Assembly: GCF_003144245.1 (NCBI RefSeq)
Contig: NW_020289986.1
Coordinates: 493,305-557,304 of the forward strand
Direction of reading: 5' to 3'
DNA from: Jaminaea rosea
Lineage: Eukaryota; Basidiomycota; Exobasidiomycetes; Microstromatales
DNA: 64,000 nucleotides
Positions within the stretch are counted from its first letter, which is position 1. Each line of letters begins with the position of its first letter. The notes beneath the pieces are model-generated. The model worked only from the letters and a program-made list of their open reading frames with translations, was not told the DNA's origin and made no database searches. Below, piece after piece: positions 59,392 to 64,000 of this stretch. The translations under genes and the position numbers were made by a program.

Positions 59392-61431
59392 TCAATCTGC
59401 GCACCCCTTCCACTCCTCCTGCTCCTCCTCTTCCTCACTCTCCTCTCCTCTCGGCTCACCGCCCTCGCCCTCGCCCTCCCCTCTTGCCCTCTTAGCCTCC
59501 CTGCTCGCCTTCTGGCGTAGACGCTTACGCTTCTTTCGCTCAGCCGCCGTCGTCGAGCTGGTGCTCGTCGATCCTCCTTGCTCTCCCTCCTCGGCGTTCC
59601 TACTCTCCCCTCGTTCATTGAGCGACACTTTCGTCCCTCTCTCCTCGTCCTCCCACCTCTTGACGAAACAAGCAGCAAAGAAGCCGTTGGTCCGTAGCAG
59701 GTGGATGCGCTTCCCTTCCCCCTCGCACGCATCCTCAATCTCCCCGGCAGGATAAGCGCGCATCATCCTCTCCGCCTCCTCCCCCTTCCCCTCCTCCCCA
59801 CGCCAAGGCCATCCCGGCAGACATTCCCTCCTCTCCGCGAGCGCCCACTTATACTCTCTTCCCCGCGCGGTCCTCCCCCTCGCCTCGGGTGAAGCAAGCG
59901 CCTTCCTCACCACCTCCTCATCCTCAATCCGATGCACTGAGCAAGTCGAGTAGACGACCCGCTCAAGCGAAGGGTAGGAGCGCCAAGCGTGCAAGATCAT
60001 GTTGAGCTGGAGGGCTGCCAGTCTCTCGAGTCGACCAGACTCGCCTTCCCCCTCTCCCTCTCCCCCTCCCATCCCTTCTTCGTGCGCTTCGTCAACTTCT
60101 GTCTCCCCTTCGTCCTGCTCCTCTGTGGCCGTCGCGGTCAACCAGTCCAATCTCCCCGTGATCCCGCTGCCCGAACACGAAGGGTCCAGCAACATGTGCG
60201 TGACGTCCCTTAGCGCCACCTCTCTTGCGGATGGGTTCGAAGAGGAGGGGTCTAAGCTCAAGAAGTCCGCTTGGAGGGGAGTGACCATCCCGGCGCCGGG
60301 CCGCAGACAGGCGAAACGTTTGAGCTGGGCAGTCAGGGTGCGGAAACGTTGCGGATCGCGCTCGAGGGCTGTTATGCGTGCTGCTTGTGGGGAGGAAGAG
60401 GAGGGTCGCGAGGAGAGGAGCGCAGAAAGATGACTGGTCTTGTTCCCTGGGGCAGCCGTTGCGTCCAGGACGTGCATGGGAGGGGTTGCGCTGTTGTGCA
60501 GGAGGAGGTGCGCAGGCCAGCAACTCGCCGCGTCTTGCAGGATCACCTTGCCCTCCTTGTAGAGCGCGCTGGATAAGAGGTCGGGCGTGGCAGAGAGTGG
60601 GAGGAGAAGCAGATTTTCCGGATGCGAACCCCTCGATGGGACGAGAAATTGTCTCCCCGACTCGGGGAACGAGTCGCCTTGAGCCTGGGAATAGCCTCGT
60701 GACCGCAGCCAATCAAGCATTTCGTTCATACTCGCGTTGCGGGCATTCACCCTCACCCACCTTCCTCTCACCCACTTATCCCCCTCTACCTCCTCTCGCC
60801 AATCACTTCTCAACTCTTCCATCCTTCCCTTCCCCTTTGCGACCTGCAGCCTAACCAGCTCGGCCTGCAATCGTGCCCTATGGGGCAATAAGGCTCGATG
60901 TGGTGGCCAAGCGGGGGAAGCTGCAATGCGTTTCGTGCGGGAGCAGAGCATGTCGTGGACCAGCAACAGGAGGAGGGCATGACACGCCGCCGTCTGCTTA
61001 TGCTTCTGCTTGGTAGAGCCCGAGCCCTCGTACCTCTTCCACGCCTGTCCTAGCGCCTTGCCCAGCTCCTTCTCCCCCTCTACCCCGCTCTGCACCACGA
61101 CGATCTCCAGCGGCCCGCGCCAGGCGAGGAGATTGATCAGCGTAGCGAGGTAGCGTTTTTGCTCTGCGAGGGTGTACGTTCTTGACTGCGAGAACGAGGA
61201 GGAGGAGGAGTGGGAGGAGGAGGCGGAGGAGAGAGGACACTCCCGCGCTACGATGCTCTTCAGGGATGATCTGCGCTCCAAGGCCAGCAGGAGGAGGTGG
61301 GCACTGTGCGCGTAGAAGTGGGAGGACATGCGTGTGAAGAGGAGGGGAGGGGGAAAAGTGGTGAAGGGCGGAGTCGAGTGGAAGGGAGGAAAGATAGTGG
61401 TGATGAGGCGAGGCGGGAGTGGCATCGGCAT
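59392..61431 (-). CDS. RCM1: rRNA (cytosine-C5)-methyltransferase, NSUN5/Rcm1 type
   Basis: m5C RNA methyltransferase of the NSUN5/Rcm1 branch, which modifies 25S/28S rRNA, single exon, 679 aa from 61431. Catalytic motif VI is LLDPSCSGSG and motif IV YSTCSVHRIEDEE, the two paired Cys of this class. The SAM motif is MHVLDATAAPGNKTSHLSAL. The N-terminal MSSHFYAHSAHLLLLALERRSSLKSIVARE is the family start, so the ATG at 61329 is an equally good initiation site. The longer form adds 34 hydrophobic/Pro-rich residues, and its ATG has a purine at -3. The C-terminus is Lys/Arg/Glu-rich, nucleolar-like. The stop is 53 bp from the convergent isomerase stop. Confidence 0.9.
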   Translation of the reverse strand: MPMPLPPRLITTIFPPFHSTPPFTTFPPPLLFTRMSSHFYAHSAHLLLLALERRSSLKSIVARECPLSSASSSHSSSSSFSQSRTYTLAEQKRYLATLINLLAWRGPLEIVVVQSGVEGEKELGKALGQAWKRYEGSGSTKQKHKQTAACHALLLLLVHDMLCSRTKRIAASPAWPPHRALLPHRARLQAELVRLQVAKGKGRMEELRSDWREEVEGDKWVRGRWVRVNARNASMNEMLDWLRSRGYSQAQGDSFPESGRQFLVPSRGSHPENLLLLPLSATPDLLSSALYKEGKVILQDAASCWPAHLLLHNSATPPMHVLDATAAPGNKTSHLSALLSSRPSSSSPQAARITALERDPQRFRTLTAQLKRFACLRPGAGMVTPLQADFLSLDPSSSNPSAREVALRDVTHMLLDPSCSGSGITGRLDWLTATATEEQDEGETEVDEAHEEGMGGGEGEGEGESGRLERLAALQLNMILHAWRSYPSLERVVYSTCSVHRIEDEEVVRKALASPEARGRTARGREYKWALAERRECLPGWPWRGEEGKGEEAERMMRAYPAGEIEDACEGEGKRIHLLRTNGFFAACFVKRWEDEERGTKVSLNERGESRNAEEGEQGGSTSTSSTTAAERKKRKRLRQKASREAKRARGEGEGEGGEPRGEESEEEEEQEEWKGCAD

Positions 61432-61670
61432 TCCTCTCGACTTTTTGGCAGGGCGGAAACGGAGACGGAGACGCAGGTCGGAGTGAGGCGCCGGGCGAGG
61501 CGGGCCGACTCAGTCGGAAATGGTAATTGACTTGGCCCCTGCGTGCGGGCGTGGGTGCGAGCGTGCAGCTGACGAGCCGCGAGTGGGCGCATCCTGACGT
61601 CCCAACCAACACCACGACCCCGCTCACCATCACGCTGGGTGGGCAATAGCCCCCATACTACATCATCACA
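61432..61670. promoter_or_regulatory. Divergent promoter, NSUN5 / membrane protein
   Basis: 239 bp. Contains ATCCTGACGTC (61591-61601), the same 11-mer found in the ARPC2/NTF2 promoter. Confidence 0.5.
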
Positions 61671-63627
61671 ATGCCGGAACAAAGCGGCGCTAGGATTCGC
61701 GACGACATCTCAGAACGTACGGCCCTCCTGGCTGCACAGCAGGAGGAGAGACGTGGAGCGAGGCGGACTGGTCGGGCACGCCACTCGACGAATCCCGATC
61801 CGGATTCAGGAGAGCGTCTCAGCAAGAGAAGCAAAGCTGGCTTCACGCTTGGGATTCTGCTTCTCTTCGTAAAGTGAGTCGATTGAGAGCGACACCAGAC
61901 TTACAATGCACACTAAGCCTTCATCCCCCTTATGTGCGCTCAGTCTCTTCACAACACTCTACCTCTTCCTCTCCCTTCTCCTCCAACCAATCGCCCCGTT
62001 ACACCTCCCTCTCCCGATCAAAGCCAACAGCCCCGCCCTTCTACTCTGCTTCAACCTCCACCTCATTGCCCTGCTATGCGTGCTACCTTCCCTATTCAGC
62101 CAAGAGACCACCAAGCGAAGCGGGCTTGCCTCACTACTTCATCAGGCAAGCCTGGCGCTCGTCGTCGCGCTGGGAGTAGCCGGAGTCGCAGCCGCAGAGC
62201 ATCGTGCCAGCGGGCTGGCGAGCACATTCCTCCCCTCGCTGGGCGTCTTGCTGCTCAGCCTGCCCTGGTCGAGGGCAGGAAAGAGTGCCCCCGTGGAGGA
62301 CGCGAGCGTCGAGACGGTCATTGCGTCGACTCATCGGCCGCGGTCTCGCGCCCGCTCTTGGCTTCATACGTCCCTCTCCACGCTACTCTGCATCGGCCTC
62401 GCCCTGTTGCTGGGCAATCTTGTGCTGGACGGGCTCGCACAAAGGGCGCCAGAGGGACCAATCGATCTGAGCGTGCTAGACGAGCAGGAGAGAAGAGTGT
62501 GGGTGGACCTCTCCCAGTCTCGATACCTCGAGTCCCTACGCGGCGACACCGTTTCTTCTCTGCGGTCCATCCCGCCCTTCCGGCTCCACCTGGGCGTGGA
62601 GAATGCGCCAAAGAGGAGAAACAGCAGCGACCTAACGCCTCTCGACTTCGACTCCGACTCCGACTCTAACTCCACCGAGCCTCTCACAGCCCTCTTCTTC
62701 CCCCCGCTCCACACCGCCACACCCGGTCGCGCCGCCTCACGCTGGCTGCGCCACATGGTACGTCGCACCGCTCACCTACCCGCCCACAATCCAAACGGCA
62801 CGGGAGACGGTCACCTCGCCCTGCGCCGAGCCGTGTGGTTCGACCCGCCCGGCGTAGGCTCCAGTGATCTACCCAGCTCCAACGTTGGCGCGGCGCAGCC
62901 TCGCCTGGACCTTGCCGCGCTCGCCCTCCTCCACGCCCTAGACACGCTAGACCTCAAGGGCAACCTCTCCCTCATCTGCCTTGGCTCAGGCGCCTTGTTC
63001 TGCGACATGTTTCGCTCCCACCTCCCGGCGGAGCGACTCCACTCCCAAATTCTCATCGACGCGCAGACGGCTCACTCCTTCTACGGCAATGACGTGGCAC
63101 CCTCTCTGCGCGTGGGGCATAATGCACCGGGGCACAGCACCCTGTTTGGACTAGCGCGGAGAGACGTACTACCCGCTCTGCTGGGCCCTCTGTTCCCTTG
63201 GAGTCTGACGGGAGCCAAGAGCCCCGCAGAACGACTGACCAGCCTCGCCTGGCGACAGGATGCCTCCTCCGGTCTTTCCTCCCCGATCTACGAGGCGCTA
63301 CAACGTATCGAGGAGTCGCGTCGCTCCGCCCTCTCCTCACGCCCTACGGCGGTGCTGAGCTCCTTCTGGGCTCTCCGTCTCGACGCTCCTGGGTGGGGCA
63401 GCGTGCAGCGCGACGAGATTGTGCGATGGGCGAGGGAGGGGGGATCCTTGGTCGGATGGTGGAAGCCGCGTGGTCAAGGCGGGGAGGGGGAGAGGTGGGA
63501 AGAGGGTGGCGAAGAAGGAATCTGTGGTCTCAAAGGGGCTGGAGGGAAGACCTGGTGCGAGGAGGCGGTAAGGAAGGTGTTGGGGTGGGAGATGGGGAGA
63601 CCGAAGCCCGAAATGGGGGAAGCGTGA
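61671..63627 (+). CDS. Multipass membrane protein with a hydrolase-like C-terminal region
   Basis: 628-aa protein. Exons 61671-61873 and 61944-63627 (GTGAGT donor, 70-nt intron). The intron splits the first hydrophobic stretch: GFTLGILLLFV|K-N|LFTTLYLFLSLLL. Around five predicted TM helices fill residues 55-275. The lumenal or matrix part contains TALFFPPLHTATPGRAASRWLRHMV and a WFDPPGVGSSDLPSS element resembling the oxyanion-side PGxGxS of alpha/beta hydrolases. LSLICLGSGALFCDMF sits where a nucleophile elbow would be but lacks a canonical GxSxG. I recognise no named family with certainty; enzymatic activity is doubtful. Confidence 0.78.
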
Positions 63628-64000
63628 TCGACAGCAGAGAGTTTCGACTGGCACTGCGAGCAGACATGAGGAGCGCGAATACGATACCATCTCCACCTCT
63701 TTGAGAAAGGCACTACAAGGTGACGCGGTGCCCCTTCCATCTCGGCTTGGCTGTTGAGCCAACGATATCTCGGTAAGCCCGCAATGAGCGTCGAGATCAC
63801 GTCCTTTCCAACGAGAGCGATGCGAAGTGTGCATCGCAGCGGCGGTGAAAATCAAAATCTATGCCTGGATGCAGCGCCTCGTACAGCCGACAATGCAATC
63901 ACGTTTTGGTGTTGCTTTTCTCAGTGCGTGCTCCCATTGGGTCTTGGCTAGGGGCTGGGAAGGGTGTGTGTGTGCGTGCTGGTGTTGCTTTTCTCAGTGC
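63628..64000. other. Right-edge intergenic region
   Basis: 373 bp after the last gene. It contains a 21-bp direct repeat (63907-63927 and 63980-64000) and a short (GT)n run at 63963-63976. The second copy reaches the window end, so its full length is unknown. Confidence 0.5.
63907..64000. repeat. 21-bp direct repeat, 73-bp period
   Basis: The same 21 bases, containing GGTGTTGCTTTTCTCAG, occur at 63907-63927 and 63980-64000. This could be the start of a tandem array continuing past the window. Confidence 0.7.

Noticed and set aside
1-64000. Transposons, CRISPR arrays, bacterial operons
   Set aside because: No transposase or reverse-transcriptase motifs, no regularly spaced repeat array, and the gene structure is plainly fungal.

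Overview
This 64-kb window is nuclear DNA of a GC-rich fungus. Every spliced gene has short introns (66 to 125 nt) with GT...AG ends, and the products are typical of basidiomycetes: Pbp1/ataxin-2, Pho89, a DUF1996+WSC wall protein, FAS1, Cue5-like, Trm5 and Irc22/TRAP-alpha. A smut-related basidiomycete (Ustilaginomycotina) is my inference from protein style and compactness; the sequence does not name a species. I support 28 protein genes, one of them cut by the left edge. I see no tRNA, rRNA, transposon or CRISPR array.

Left third (1-24.8 kb): a partial DUF1772 membrane protein (+); the mitochondrial AFG1 ATPase (-); a bHLH transcription factor (+); an SV2/SVOP-type MFS transporter (+); a 3-hydroxyisobutyrate-dehydrogenase-like enzyme (+); a secreted DUF1996/WSC protein (-); an orphan conserved protein (-); a nitroreductase-like protein (+); ataxin-2/Pbp1 (+); and then the standout gene at 20852-24838. 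That gene is one continuous reading frame joining a complete methylenetetrahydrofolate reductase to a complete phosphomevalonate kinase.

Middle (24.9-45.5 kb): the Na+/phosphate symporter Pho89 (-); an SDR whose catalytic Tyr is Phe (+); a 991-aa orphan (-); a 683-aa single-TM orphan (+); a GEN1/Yen1-type nuclease (-); a secreted FAS1 protein (+); a GPI-anchored orphan (+); and a diacylglycerol/sphingoid-kinase-like enzyme (-). The longest gene-poor stretches lie here (26.9-28.0, 32.1-34.0 and 41.1-42.7 kb).

Right third (45.5-63.6 kb) is very compact, with strictly alternating strands: a CUE protein (+), ARPC2 (-), NTF2 (+), Vps41 (-), an enoyl-CoA hydratase-like protein (+), TRAP-alpha (+), Trm5 (-), a second hydratase/isomerase (+), NSUN5/Rcm1 (-) and a multipass hydrolase-like membrane protein (+). 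Convergent ends are 53 to 358 bp apart and divergent starts 239 to 329 bp apart. Two of those divergent promoters share an 11-bp CRE-like element. Both hydratase-fold proteins end in -AKL, a peroxisomal import signal.

Exon boundaries were inferred by eye from splice signals, reading frame and family conservation. No RNA evidence was available.
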